From NCBI GenBank assembly GCA_900755895.1, contig CAAEIG010000154.1, positions 1-61,907 of the forward strand: 61,907 nt of DNA, read 5' to 3'. How positions within the stretch are numbered: the first letter of the stretch is position 1; every line of letters starts with the position of its first letter. Positions 51,466 to 59,876 of this stretch are shown piece by piece. Made by a program: the position numbers and the translations under genes. The notes under the pieces were generated by a model, which saw only the letters and a program-made list of their open reading frames with translations, had not been told where the DNA came from and searched no databases. This DNA is from Clostridia bacterium (GTDB taxonomy: Bacteria > Bacillota > Clostridia > Oscillospirales > Acutalibacteraceae).

Positions 51466-52973
51466 GTGGCACTCACCTGCTCTTTATAGGTCTCCCAGCT
51501 CTGACGGATGGCCTGCTCTCCCTCCTCGGACAGTTGGCCCGTGGTGTCAATGGCTTCCATAACGTCAGCACAATGGTCGCGCATGTAATCCGCCAAGCCC
51601 CATGCAGCCTCTCGGGCGTGCTCCACCGGCACTTCAGCTAAGAGCTTCTGGGTGGCAGCGTACAGAATGACCACCTGGCGGGAAACGCTCATGGGATGGT
51701 ACAGGGGCTGCTTCAAAATCTCCATCAGCCGCTTGCCGTGCTCCAGGGCCGCCTTGGTGGCGGGGTCCAGGTCGGAGCTGAACTGTGTAAACACCTCCAG
51801 CTCCCGGAACTGGGCCAGGTCGATACGCAGGGAACCGGCAATCTTCTTCACAGCCTTGGTCTGGGCCGCACCGCCCACACGGGACACGGACAGGCCCACG
51901 TTCACTGCGGGCCGCACGCCGGAATGGAACAGGTTGGATTCCAGATACAGCTGGCCGTCGGTGATGGAAATGACGTTGGTGGGGATGTAAGCGGACACGT
52001 CGCCTGCCTGGGTCTCAATGATGGGCAGCGCCGTGATGGATCCGCCGCCGTACTCCGGAGCCAAGCGGCAGGCCCGCTCCAGAAGACGGGAGTGGAGATA
52101 GAACACGTCGCCGGGGTAGGCTTCCCGTCCGGGGGAGCGCTTGAGCAACAGGGACAGGGTCCGGTAGGCCACTGCGTGCTTGGACAGGTCATCGTAAACA
52201 ATGAGCACATCCTTGCCCTTGCTCATGAAGTACTCGCCAATAGCCACTCCGGAATAGGGGGCAATATACTGCACAGGAGCGGGCTCACTGGCAGAGGCAC
52301 TCAAAATGATACTGTACTCCATGGCGCCGTGCTTCTCCAGGGTGTTATAGATCTTCGCAACAGTGGAGTTCTTCTGGCCGATGGCCACATAAATGCAGAT
52401 CACGTCCTGACCCTTCTGGTTCAGGATAGCGTCCACAGCGATGGAGGTCTTACCGGTCTGCCGGTCGCCGATAATCAGCTCACGCTGGCCGCGGCCAATG
52501 GGCACCATGGCGTCCACTGCCAGGATACCGGTCTGCAAAGGCACTGTGACCGGCTGTCTGGTGACCACGCCAGAGGCCTCACGCTCGATGGGCCGGGTCT
52601 CTGTGGTGTGGATGGCGCCCTTGCCGTCGATGGGATTGCCCAGGGCGTCAATGACGCGGCCCAGCATCTCCTCGCCGGCGGGAACGTCAGCCCGACGCCC
52701 GGTGCGGCGCACCAGGTCGCCCTCTTCAATGCCTTCCTCGGACCCCAGCAGGGCACAGCCCACGCTACCGGTCTCCAGGTTCATGGCCAGGGCTCTGGTG
52801 CCGTTTTCAAACTCCAGCAACTCGCCGTACATGACATCGTCCAGGCCATAGACCGTGGCAATGCCGTCTCCCACCTGAACGACGGTGCCGGTCTCGCTCA
52901 CCTGGGTCTTTTCCTCATAGTGGGAGATTTCCTCTTTCAGTATAGATACAATCTCTTCCGGTTTGCCGTTCAA
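51453..52973 (-). CDS. atpA: ATP synthase alpha subunit
   Basis: A 506-residue non-catalytic F1 subunit. Walker A GDRQTGKTSIAVDAIL and VLIVYDDLSKHAVAYR are present, along with LYLESNLFHSGVRPAVNVGL and SVSRVGGAAQ. The start is TTG, 3 bp after atpH, with GAGAGGGA 7 nt upstream. Confidence 0.98.
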   Translation of the reverse strand: MNGKPEEIVSILKEEISHYEEKTQVSETGTVVQVGDGIATVYGLDDVMYGELLEFENGTRALAMNLETGSVGCALLGSEEGIEEGDLVRRTGRRADVPAGEEMLGRVIDALGNPIDGKGAIHTTETRPIEREASGVVTRQPVTVPLQTGILAVDAMVPIGRGQRELIIGDRQTGKTSIAVDAILNQKGQDVICIYVAIGQKNSTVAKIYNTLEKHGAMEYSIILSASASEPAPVQYIAPYSGVAIGEYFMSKGKDVLIVYDDLSKHAVAYRTLSLLLKRSPGREAYPGDVFYLHSRLLERACRLAPEYGGGSITALPIIETQAGDVSAYIPTNVISITDGQLYLESNLFHSGVRPAVNVGLSVSRVGGAAQTKAVKKIAGSLRIDLAQFRELEVFTQFSSDLDPATKAALEHGKRLMEILKQPLYHPMSVSRQVVILYAATQKLLAEVPVEHAREAAWGLADYMRDHCADVMEAIDTTGQLSEEGEQAIRQSWETYKEQVSATWQA

Positions 52974-52976
52974 AGC

Positions 52977-53495
52977 TTATTCCCTCTCTTTCAAAGAGCG
53001 GCGCAGCCCGCCAAGCATGCCCCGCACACTCTTGTCATAAGTGATGCCGCCGATCTGGATGGTGAAGCCCCCCAACAGCTCTGGGATGACCTCCACCTGA
53101 AATTCCACCTTCGAAAGCCCATGGCGGCGCTTCAAGACTTCCCCAATACGGTCCAGATCTTGGGGGTCGGGCTCTCTGGCACAGCGGTACACCGCCACTG
53201 CGCCTCCCTCTCCCTCCAGCTTCAGCTGGTGGAAGCAGGTCAGGATCCCCGGCAGCAGCGCCAGGCGCTCCCGACGGCACAACAGGCGGAAAAAGTCCAG
53301 ATGCACCTGGGGCAGCCTGCCCTGCAGCAGACGGCACAACACCCCATCCTTTTCCCGGGCGGGAATGCAGGGGTTGAGCAGCGCCTGCCACAGCTCTGCC
53401 TTGTCCATCAATAGGGAGGCCCCGGATCGCAGGCCTTCCTCGTCCCTGGTCAGCTCATAGAGCGCCAGGGCGTAGCGTGTCTCCAGGGTCCTCAT
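52977..53495 (-). CDS. atpH: ATP synthase delta subunit
   Basis: A 172-residue peripheral-stalk subunit linking b to the top of F1. The N-terminal helical part starts RYALALYELTRDEEGL; the C-terminal signature VIPELLGGFTIQIGGITYDK precedes SVRGMLGGLRRSL. The start overlaps the atpF stop by 4 bp (ATGA). Confidence 0.95.
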   Translation of the reverse strand: MRTLETRYALALYELTRDEEGLRSGASLLMDKAELWQALLNPCIPAREKDGVLCRLLQGRLPQVHLDFFRLLCRRERLALLPGILTCFHQLKLEGEGGAVAVYRCAREPDPQDLDRIGEVLKRRHGLSKVEFQVEVIPELLGGFTIQIGGITYDKSVRGMLGGLRRSLKERE

Positions 53496-53980
53496 TTGGT
53501 ATCACCGCCGGTTTCCGAAAGGAAGGAATCCACCAGCTTTCTGTCGGATTCCTCATCCAGCGCTTTCTGGGAGAGCTTGGACGCGGTCAGCAGCACCAGC
53601 TCGGTGACGTTTTCCTGCACTCCGCGGAGCATCTGCTCCCGCTCCAGTTCCAGTTCTGCCCGGGAACGCTCCTTCTCTTTCTGGGCGTCCTGCTGGGCGG
53701 TCTTCAGGATGCTGTTGTACTCCTGCTCACCCCGGGCCTTGGCGTCAGAGACGATCTGGCTGGCCTCGGCATGGGCCCCCTGCAGCTTCTCCTCATACTG
53801 GGCAGAAAGCTCCTGGGCCTTCTGCTTCTGTTCCTCCGCGTCTTTCAGATTGTTCTCAATCTCTGCGGTGCGGCTGTCCATCATCTCGGTGATGGGTTTG
53901 AAAAGGAAATGCTTCAAAAGCAGGAAGAGCACCAGTAGATTGATGATGGTCCAGAGAATGTTCCAGTCCAGTTTGATCAT
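53492..53980 (-). CDS. atpF: ATP synthase b subunit
   Basis: A 162-residue peripheral-stalk subunit: one membrane helix (about 8-26, ILWTIINLLVLFLLLKHFLF), the KPITEMMDSRTAEIENNLKD segment, then a long charged coiled coil. Length and composition are typical. Confidence 0.96.
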   Translation of the reverse strand: MIKLDWNILWTIINLLVLFLLLKHFLFKPITEMMDSRTAEIENNLKDAEEQKQKAQELSAQYEEKLQGAHAEASQIVSDAKARGEQEYNSILKTAQQDAQKEKERSRAELELEREQMLRGVQENVTELVLLTASKLSQKALDEESDRKLVDSFLSETGGDTK

Positions 53981-54033
53981 TCCGATACGCCTTCCCTTCT
54001 GTTACAATGTTCGATGTGGCTGAGGTTCCTGCA

Positions 54034-54273
54034 TTAGCCCATGATGATCAGCAACAGGCCGATCACCAGGCCGTAAATTGCGGTGGCTTCTGCCAGGGCA
54101 CAGCCGATGAGCAGGGAGGTCTGGATCTTACCAGCAGCCTCGGGCTGACGGGCGATGGCGTCCACTGCCTTGCCGGTGGCAAAGCTGATGCCCAAACCAG
54201 CGCCAATACCGGTGAAAACTGCAATAGCGGCTCCAATTGCAACACTCATGATGATCTTCTCCTTTGTATTCAA
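54034..54273 (-). CDS. atpE: ATP synthase c subunit
   Basis: A 79-residue two-helix hairpin forming the rotor ring. The polar loop is ARQPEAAGKI and the ion-binding Glu lies in CALAEATAIYGLVIG. In sodium-type rings (Ilyobacter) the site also uses a Gln on helix 1 and a Ser directly after the Glu; here the aligned residues are Ile (GAGLGISFATGKAV) and Ala. This favours protons as coupling ion. ATG start with AGGAGAAG upstream. Confidence 0.96.
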   Translation of the reverse strand: MNTKEKIIMSVAIGAAIAVFTGIGAGLGISFATGKAVDAIARQPEAAGKIQTSLLIGCALAEATAIYGLVIGLLLIIMG

Positions 54274-54369
54274 AAATGATTATATGAGAACGGACGTCAC
54301 CCGCCCAGTTCTTCCAACACCAGGTCCCCAGGTTCTATCATCCTTGGGGAACATCCAAGATAGGCTTGC

Positions 54370-55056
54370 TCACTCAATGGTCTCTTTGGTGAACAACGCC
54401 GTCAGGAACACAAACACAATGGCCTGAATAATGCCGTCAAACACGTCAAAGTACATGCTCAACGCCATGGGCAGCACGGCAGGAATGACGATCTTCACCA
54501 GTTCCATGATGATGAAAGCACCCAACACATTGCCGAACAATCGCATGCACAGGGACAGGGGCCGGATGATCACTTCCATGATATTGATGGGCAGCAGCAG
54601 CGGAATGGGTTCCACAAATTTGTGGAGGCCGCCGCCCAACCCCTTGATCTTAAAGCTGGAACCGTAAATCAATCCGCAGCTCATCAGCGCCAGGCCGGCG
54701 GTGACGTTCAGATCCTTGGTGGGGGGCGTGATGCCAAACATGCCGATCATATTGGCAACACCCAGGTACAGGCCGATGGTGCCAAAGTACGGCGCAAAGC
54801 CCCGCCAATGTTCCTCGCCCAAAGTATCACGGGTGAACTTGTTGATAAAGCCAACATACATTTCTGCCACCAGCTGTGCTTTGCCAGGGACTTTTTTTAA
54901 ATGACGGGTGAACAGGATGGAAAGCACCACCAGAACAGCCATGATCCCCCAGGTAATCACCACGGACCACCCTACCGGAAGACCGCCGAAAATCGGAATG
55001 GTAAAGGCGGTGGGATTGTCCAACTCTTCCATCAGTTTCTCTTTGATCCCATCCAA
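54370..55056 (-). CDS. atpB: ATP synthase a subunit
   Basis: A ~228-residue membrane stator forming the ion half-channels, with five to six helices. The essential Arg is in IRPLSLCMRLFGNVLGAFII. The start is uncertain: TTG 55056 (MDGIKEKLMEEL) has GAGGGTGA upstream, while GTG 55065 in the same frame lies inside that ribosome site. First gene of atpBEFHAGDC; no atpI is seen upstream. Confidence 0.94.
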   Translation of the reverse strand: MDGIKEKLMEELDNPTAFTIPIFGGLPVGWSVVITWGIMAVLVVLSILFTRHLKKVPGKAQLVAEMYVGFINKFTRDTLGEEHWRGFAPYFGTIGLYLGVANMIGMFGITPPTKDLNVTAGLALMSCGLIYGSSFKIKGLGGGLHKFVEPIPLLLPINIMEVIIRPLSLCMRLFGNVLGAFIIMELVKIVIPAVLPMALSMYFDVFDGIIQAIVFVFLTALFTKETIE

Positions 55057-55112
55057 AAAAATCACCCTCTCAAATTGCGCAGAGTTCAGCTTCTAAACCT
55101 TAGAAAAGCGAG

Positions 55113-55140
55113 AAAATCCGGACTGGCTTGTCCGAATTTT
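55113..55140 (-). promoter_or_regulatory. Hairpin in the atp operon leader
   Basis: Minus-strand AAAATTCGGAC / GTCCGGATTTT (10 of 11 pairs), 6-nt loop, followed by CTCGCTTTTCT. It might attenuate or protect the transcript; no competing structure was found by eye. Confidence 0.45.
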
Positions 55141-55150
55141 TCTAGGTCTC

Positions 55151-55179
55151 AGCATACGCTTTCTCTTGCCGCCTGTCAA
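55151..55179 (-). promoter_or_regulatory. Sigma-A promoter of the atp operon
   Basis: Minus-strand TTGACA, a 17-bp spacer, then TATGCT, about 95 bp before atpB. Confidence 0.8.
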
Positions 55180-55392
55180 GAGCTTGTCAAAAAAATTGTA
55201 AATGCAACTAAATTGTTTCCTCTATGGACAAAAAAACATGGTCAAATCCTGCCAAATGCCAATATGTTTCATCAGAAATGTATAGAATCCACTATATTAC
55301 AGTGGCTTTTTAAAGAGTTACCACAGAAAACAGGCTCTCCGTTCCACCACACCGGGTACGGGGCTTTGAGGAATGTTCCTCCAGACGCAAGA

Positions 55393-55416
55393 AGGGCGGG
55401 GCGTGAGCCCCGCCCT
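55393..55416 (-). terminator. GC-rich hairpin after htrA
   Basis: AGGGCGGGGC-GTGA-GCCCCGCCCT, 10 perfect pairs, but only CTTCTTGC follows on the minus strand, so it may be a weak terminator or an mRNA end stabiliser. Confidence 0.55.
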
Positions 55417-55468
55417 CCTTGCTTGAAAAAGGAGATTTATGAAAAAGAAACTTGTACTCGTAAATAGA

Positions 55469-56953
55469 TTAGTTACTGCTGGATTGATTGCTCAAGCCAG
55501 TGTTTTCAGAGAGCACCAATTCAATCTGCAGGCTCTCACCTGTGGTGTACCGGTAAACGGTCAAGGTTACGGTATCACCAGGTTTCTTGTCGGCAATATA
55601 GGTGGCAATGGTGTTGGCACTGGTCACCTGAGTATCGTCGATGGCGGTGATGATATCGTTGCGCTGCAGTCCGGACTTGGTAGCCTCCTCGCTGCTGACC
55701 TCATTGACCAGGAAGCCAGAGGGCACATTGTTCCAAGTAGCCTGAAGAGCGTTCAGGAAGGTTCCGGTGATGCCCAGCATGGGACGGTCCTTCACATAGC
55801 CGTAGTCGATCAGGTCGGAGACAATGGGCTGCACCGTGTCGGAGGGAATGGCGAATCCAAGGCCCTCATACTCGGTGGCGGCAATCTTGGAAGAGTTGAT
55901 GCCCACCACGCGACCGTTCATATCCACCAGTGCGCCGCCGGAGTTGCCGGGGTTGATGGCAGCATCGGTCTGAATGCAGTTGATAGTATAACCAGTATCG
56001 CCGTTGGTGACAGGACGATTCAAAGCAGAGACATAGCCGAAGGTCACGCTGGAGCTCAGCTGCAATCCGCCGGGATTGCCCACGGCCATCACTTCGTCGC
56101 CCACCTGCAGGTCGTCAGAAGCCGCAAACTCTGCAGCAGTCAGGCCAGTGGCATCAATCTTAATCACAGCCAGGTCGGTCTGAGTGTCCTCACCCACCAG
56201 AGTGGCCTCGTAGGACACGCCATCGGAGGTGACTACCTCCAGATTGCTGGCCCCGCTCACCACGTGCTGGTTGGTGACAATATAGCCGTCTTCAGAAATG
56301 ATGATGCCGGAGCCTTCTCCCGCCAGGGAGCCGGTGGTATCTTCACTGCTGTTGCCGCTGAAGAAGAATCCGTCGGTGCTGATCTGGTAATTCTGGATGC
56401 ACACCACGGAGGGAATCACTTTCTGTGCAGCCTGCTGGCGAGTTAGCTGATCGCTGGTGACCACATTGCTGGTGTCCTCACCGCTGTCCGCCTGTTTGTA
56501 CAACGTAAAGGCTGCTGTGTCGCTGGAGCCTGTGCTCTCAATGTTGACCACGCCCGTTTGGATCATGGCCGCGAAGATACCCACCGAAGCCAGGGAGACC
56601 ACTGCGCAGCAGAGCACTGCCGCCACGGCTCGCAAGGCAAACTTCTTTGTCTTTTTGGGATCCCGAGGCTTTTTGGGCTTGGGAGGCTGATAATAAGGTG
56701 TGCTGGGCTGAGTGCCGTTCCACGTGTACGTGTTGGGCGTCTGGTTTTGCGCACCATACTGCCAAGAGGTCTGTGTGGGATAGGGATTTTGACTGTTCTG
56801 CTCACCGGTGTGATAGCTAGGGGCAGTGTAGGAGGAATTTGTGTTCTCCTGAGTTGTTTTCACTTCCTGCCCTTTATCCTGATCCAGCGGTTCGCTGGGG
56901 TTGTTGATGTTGTTGGTATTGTTGAAGTTGTTCTGATTGGGATCGTTATACAT
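55469..56953 (-). CDS. Trypsin-like serine protease, HtrA/DegP family
   Basis: A 494-residue membrane-anchored quality-control protease. The first ~90 residues are a cytoplasmic Asn/Gln/Pro/Tyr-rich low-complexity region, then a basic PKPKKPRDPKKTKK patch and one membrane helix (about 106-130). The external protease domain has the triad H230 (VTNQHVV), D260 (QTDLAVIKID) and S338 (INPGNSGGAL). One PDZ domain (about 385-480) follows and a short Ser/Asn tail. Start ATG 56953 after AAAGGAG; the frame extends further upstream without support. Confidence 0.94.
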   Translation of the reverse strand: MYNDPNQNNFNNTNNINNPSEPLDQDKGQEVKTTQENTNSSYTAPSYHTGEQNSQNPYPTQTSWQYGAQNQTPNTYTWNGTQPSTPYYQPPKPKKPRDPKKTKKFALRAVAAVLCCAVVSLASVGIFAAMIQTGVVNIESTGSSDTAAFTLYKQADSGEDTSNVVTSDQLTRQQAAQKVIPSVVCIQNYQISTDGFFFSGNSSEDTTGSLAGEGSGIIISEDGYIVTNQHVVSGASNLEVVTSDGVSYEATLVGEDTQTDLAVIKIDATGLTAAEFAASDDLQVGDEVMAVGNPGGLQLSSSVTFGYVSALNRPVTNGDTGYTINCIQTDAAINPGNSGGALVDMNGRVVGINSSKIAATEYEGLGFAIPSDTVQPIVSDLIDYGYVKDRPMLGITGTFLNALQATWNNVPSGFLVNEVSSEEATKSGLQRNDIITAIDDTQVTSANTIATYIADKKPGDTVTLTVYRYTTGESLQIELVLSENTGLSNQSSSN

Positions 56954-57027
56954 AAACCATGACTCCTTTCCAAGTCCGGGAAATACAAACACGCAAGGAC
57001 TTTTTCATTTGGTATCTCCTTGTTGTG

Positions 57028-57055
57028 ATTGTATTATCCCCCAACAATGTGAAAA
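57028..57055 (-). promoter_or_regulatory. Possible promoter of the htrA-type gene
   Basis: Minus-strand TTTTCA, a 16-bp spacer, then TACAAT, about 75 bp before the start. Confidence 0.5.
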
Positions 57056-57098
57056 GGATGTGAAGGCTTATGGATTCTCAGATGATTTTTCGAAAAAC

Positions 57099-57662
57099 TC
57101 ACAATCTTTCCAAAAGACCGCTTTTTTTCAAAGCCGCTTTCACTGCCGCACACAGGGGTACGGACACTGCCACCGCGATCACCGCGTTGATGCTGGAAGT
57201 GGCAAGCTTTGTAGCCAAAGCTGTGAGCACTGTGCCCATGGCGCTGCCGATAAGCATGCCCTCTGCAAAGCTTTTGGCAAGGTACAGGATGATGTAGGTG
57301 ACGCTGCCGGAGATTCCCGCTGCAATGTTCAGCTTGTGGTTCTCTCCCTGGTTCTGGCCGATGTAGGCAACCATGCCGCAGACCACTGCCATCAGGCCCT
57401 TGAACACCAGAGTGAAAGGAGCCGAGAGAATATCCCCATAGATGACAATGTCATACAGTCCGGAACCAATACCTGCTGCCAAGCCGCCGCCCAGAGGTCC
57501 CAGGATAAAGCCGGAAAGCAGGCAGAAGATATTTCCAAGATGGATGCGCGTCATACCAAAGGCGGCGGGAACAGGCACCTGAATCACACTGCCCACAAAC
57601 ACAAGGGCTGCAAATACAGCCACGGACACCACCCGATAGACTGTCCAACATGATTTCTTCAC
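57099..57662 (-). CDS. ECF transporter S component
   Basis: A 187-residue substrate-binding membrane subunit of an energy-coupling-factor importer, with about six helices. GMTRIHLGNIFCLLSGFILG and GPLGGGLAAGIGSGLYDIVI are typical of this family. The shared ATPase/T subunits are not in the window, as usual for group II ECF systems. No vitamin riboswitch was recognised upstream, so the substrate is unknown. The GTG start 57662 (VKKSCWTVYRVV) is the best guess; the ribosome site is AGAAG. Confidence 0.82.
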   Translation of the reverse strand: MKKSCWTVYRVVSVAVFAALVFVGSVIQVPVPAAFGMTRIHLGNIFCLLSGFILGPLGGGLAAGIGSGLYDIVIYGDILSAPFTLVFKGLMAVVCGMVAYIGQNQGENHKLNIAAGISGSVTYIILYLAKSFAEGMLIGSAMGTVLTALATKLATSSINAVIAVAVSVPLCAAVKAALKKSGLLERL

Positions 57663-57726
57663 AGAAATGCATCTTCTTTCTAAAAGCCCCCAAACACTCC
57701 TCGGTTCGAGAACTTTCTGTTTGATA

Positions 57727-57755
57727 TTATAATACAATTACAGTCCTTTTGCAAA
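57727..57755 (-). promoter_or_regulatory. Sigma-A promoter of the ECF S-component gene
   Basis: Minus-strand TTGCAA, a 17-bp spacer, then TATAAT. The leader contains a short CTCG-AAC-CGAG hairpin. Confidence 0.8.
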
Positions 57756-57773
57756 GGATTTTTTTGGAAGCAT

Positions 57774-58946
57774 TCAGGCCCTTGCCACACCGGTATCCCG
57801 TGCCGCCTGGGCAACTGCCTGAGCCACAGCAGGCACCACACGCTTGTCAAAAGCTGAGGGGATGATGTTGGTCTCGCTGAGCTCCTGGTCGGAAATCAGG
57901 GAAGCCAGAGCTTTTGCCGCAGCCACCTTCATCTCATCGTTGATCTCCTTGGCACGGACGTCCAACGCTCCCCGGAAGATGCCGGGGAAGGCCAAAACGT
58001 TGTTGATCTGGTTGGGATAGTCGGACCGGCCGGTACCCACCACCCGGGCGCCGGCTGCCAAAGCCTCCTCGGGGAAGATCTCCGGCGTGGGATTGGCGCA
58101 GGCAAACACAACAGCGTCCTTGGCCATGGTCTTGACCATATCGCCGGTGAGGCAATGAGGCGCGGAGAAGCCCATGAACACGTCAGCACCCTGAATCACG
58201 TCAGCCAGAGTGCCGGACTTCCGCTGGGGATTGGTCTCCTCAGCCAACTTTGCCTGGGCGTCCGTCATGCCGGGCAGGCCGGGAACCAGAGCGCCGTTTC
58301 TGTCGCAGACCACCACATTCTTCAAGCCCAGAGCCATAAGCAGCTTGGTGCAGGCAGTTCCGGCGGCTCCTGCGCCGTTGACCACAGCGCTGACCTCTTC
58401 GATCTTCTTGCCCACCAGCTTCAATGCGTTGAGCATGGCGGACACAGTGATCACCGCAGTGCCGTGCTGGTCGTCGTGGAATACGGGGATGTCCAGCCGC
58501 TCCTTGAGCTTTTGCTCCACTTCGAAGCAGCGGGGAGCACCGATATCCTCCAAGTTAATGCCGCCAAAGGAACCGGCAATCATCTCAATGGTGTGGACGA
58601 TCTCATCCACATCCTTGGACCGCACGCAGATGGGGAAAGCGTCAATGCCGGCAAAGGCGGAAAACAGGGCGCATTTGCCCTCCATAACAGGCATGCCAGC
58701 TTCGGGGCCAATGTCTCCCAGTCCCAGCACGGCAGTGCCGTCGGTGACCACGGCCACCAGGTTTCCCCGGCGGGTGTACTCGTAGGATTTGTCCACGTCC
58801 TTCTGGATCTCCAGGCAGGGGGCCGCTACGCCGGGCGTATAGGCCACGGACAGGTCCTCTTTATTCTCCAGTACACAGGGGGTGGTGACACGGATCTTGC
58901 CCTTCCACTCCCGATGCATCTCCAATGCTTTCTGCGCGTAATCCAC
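57774..58946 (-). CDS. NAD(P)-dependent malic enzyme
   Basis: A 390-residue short-form malic enzyme oxidising malate to pyruvate and CO2. Catalytic Tyr in VAYTPGVAAPC, Lys in VMEGKCALF, metal Asp pair in FHDDQHGTAVI, and the NAD loop VVNGAGAAGTACTKLL. N-terminal YAQKALEMHREWKGKI is family-typical, supporting GTG 58946 (GGAGGG 7 nt upstream) over the in-frame ATG 58961. Cofactor choice is not decided by eye. Confidence 0.95.
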   Translation of the reverse strand: MDYAQKALEMHREWKGKIRVTTPCVLENKEDLSVAYTPGVAAPCLEIQKDVDKSYEYTRRGNLVAVVTDGTAVLGLGDIGPEAGMPVMEGKCALFSAFAGIDAFPICVRSKDVDEIVHTIEMIAGSFGGINLEDIGAPRCFEVEQKLKERLDIPVFHDDQHGTAVITVSAMLNALKLVGKKIEEVSAVVNGAGAAGTACTKLLMALGLKNVVVCDRNGALVPGLPGMTDAQAKLAEETNPQRKSGTLADVIQGADVFMGFSAPHCLTGDMVKTMAKDAVVFACANPTPEIFPEEALAAGARVVGTGRSDYPNQINNVLAFPGIFRGALDVRAKEINDEMKVAAAKALASLISDQELSETNIIPSAFDKRVVPAVAQAVAQAARDTGVARA

Positions 58947-58985
58947 AACGGGTCCCTCCATTTTCAATTTCCAAATTCAACAGGA

Positions 58986-59014
58986 ATTATATCACGGCTT
59001 TGCCCCCCACGCAA
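58986..59014 (-). promoter_or_regulatory. Promoter of the malic enzyme gene
   Basis: Minus-strand TTGCGT, a 17-bp spacer, then TATAAT with TG in extended position. Back-to-back with the next promoter. Confidence 0.75.
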
Positions 59015-59023
59015 GCGTGCCGC

Positions 59024-59052
59024 TTGATTTTCCCGGCCAGCCTCTCTATAAT
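59024..59052 (+). promoter_or_regulatory. Promoter of the HAD phosphatase gene
   Basis: TTGATT, a 17-bp spacer, then TATAAT, 30 bp before the start. Confidence 0.8.
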
Positions 59053-59082
59053 ACAATCAGACTTTCCCTGGGAGGGATCATC

Positions 59083-59760
59083 ATGAATCAACATAATCGG
59101 CGCTTTGACGCTTGCATCTTTGACCTGGACGGCACTTTGGCAAACACCCTGACCTCCATCGCGCACTTTGGCAACGCCACTCTGGAGCATTTCCACCTGC
59201 CCACCATTCCCACAAAACAGTATAAAACCCTGGTGGGCAATGGGGCGGACAAGCTCATGCGGCGGATGCTGCGCACGGTGGGTGCTCAATTTTCCGAAGA
59301 GCGCATCCAGCAGTTTCGAGCCTATTACGACAGCCTTTATGAGAGCAACCCCATGGCCCTGGTGGAACCCTATCCCGGCATTGTAGATCTGCTTCATCAG
59401 CTGAAAAAGGAGGGCTTTCAACTGGGAGTGCTCTCTAACAAACCGGACAATGTGGCACGGGACATCGTGGCAGAGATGTTTGGGGATCTCTTCCCCCAAG
59501 CCCACGGCCAGAGGGAGGGCATCCCGGTGAAACCGGACCCCACCGCAGTGCTGGAGATTGTATCCGCCCTGGGTACCACTCCGGACCGGGTGCTCTACTG
59601 CGGCGACAGCGGCGTGGACATGCAGACTGGAAAAAACGCCGGCATGCACCCTTGCGGTGTGCTGTGGGGCTTCCGGGGTGAGGATGAACTGCGGGAAAGC
59701 GGTGCGGAATTCCTGGCAGCCACTGCCAAGGAATTGTATACCATTGCCGTGCAGCCGTGA
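59083..59760 (+). CDS. HAD-family hydrolase, phosphoglycolate phosphatase-like
   Basis: A 225-residue HAD phosphatase. Motif I is ACIFDLDGTLANTL (nucleophile first Asp), motif II LGVLSNKPD, then KPDPTAVLEIV with the catalytic Lys and motif IV YCGDSGVDMQTGKNAG. A helical cap lies between motifs I and II. The family includes phosphoglycolate phosphatase (Gph) and PpaX; the actual substrate is unknown. ATG with GGGAGGG. Confidence 0.88.
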   Translation: MNQHNRRFDACIFDLDGTLANTLTSIAHFGNATLEHFHLPTIPTKQYKTLVGNGADKLMRRMLRTVGAQFSEERIQQFRAYYDSLYESNPMALVEPYPGIVDLLHQLKKEGFQLGVLSNKPDNVARDIVAEMFGDLFPQAHGQREGIPVKPDPTAVLEIVSALGTTPDRVLYCGDSGVDMQTGKNAGMHPCGVLWGFRGEDELRESGAEFLAATAKELYTIAVQP

Positions 59761-59801
59761 CCGCAGTCGGGCACGTTTCAGTTTTCTATTTTAAATATAT
59801 A

Positions 59802-59840
59802 AAAGGACATCCAGAAACCATCTGGATGTCCTTTGTTTTT
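59802..59840. terminator. Two-way intrinsic terminator
   Basis: AAAGGACATCCAGA / TCTGGATGTCCTTT, AACCA loop, T tracts on both sides; between convergent genes. Confidence 0.9.
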
Positions 59841-59876
59841 CTAAATATAAAGAAGCGGGAACGTTCCGGCCGGTGC

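Larger units (their letters stand above)
55066..55468. other. Intergenic region between htrA and atpB
   Basis: 403 bp without a supported gene. It holds the atp promoter, a leader hairpin and a GC-rich hairpin after htrA. A second TTGACA on the minus strand (55185-55190) has no fitting -10. The middle part (55200-55330) is AT-rich and featureless to me. Confidence 0.6.

Noticed and set aside
55439..56446. Plus-strand frame starting MKKKLVLVNR with a good AAAAAGGAG site.
   Set aside because: It runs antisense through most of the htrA coding region and its translation is the complement of a well-conserved protease; only the first ten codons are outside it. The start site is probably a chance match.
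57663..57726. Possible vitamin or preQ1 riboswitch before the ECF S-component gene.
   Set aside because: Only a short CTCG/CGAG hairpin is visible; none of the conserved cores (TPP, FMN, preQ1, THF, cobalamin) was found.
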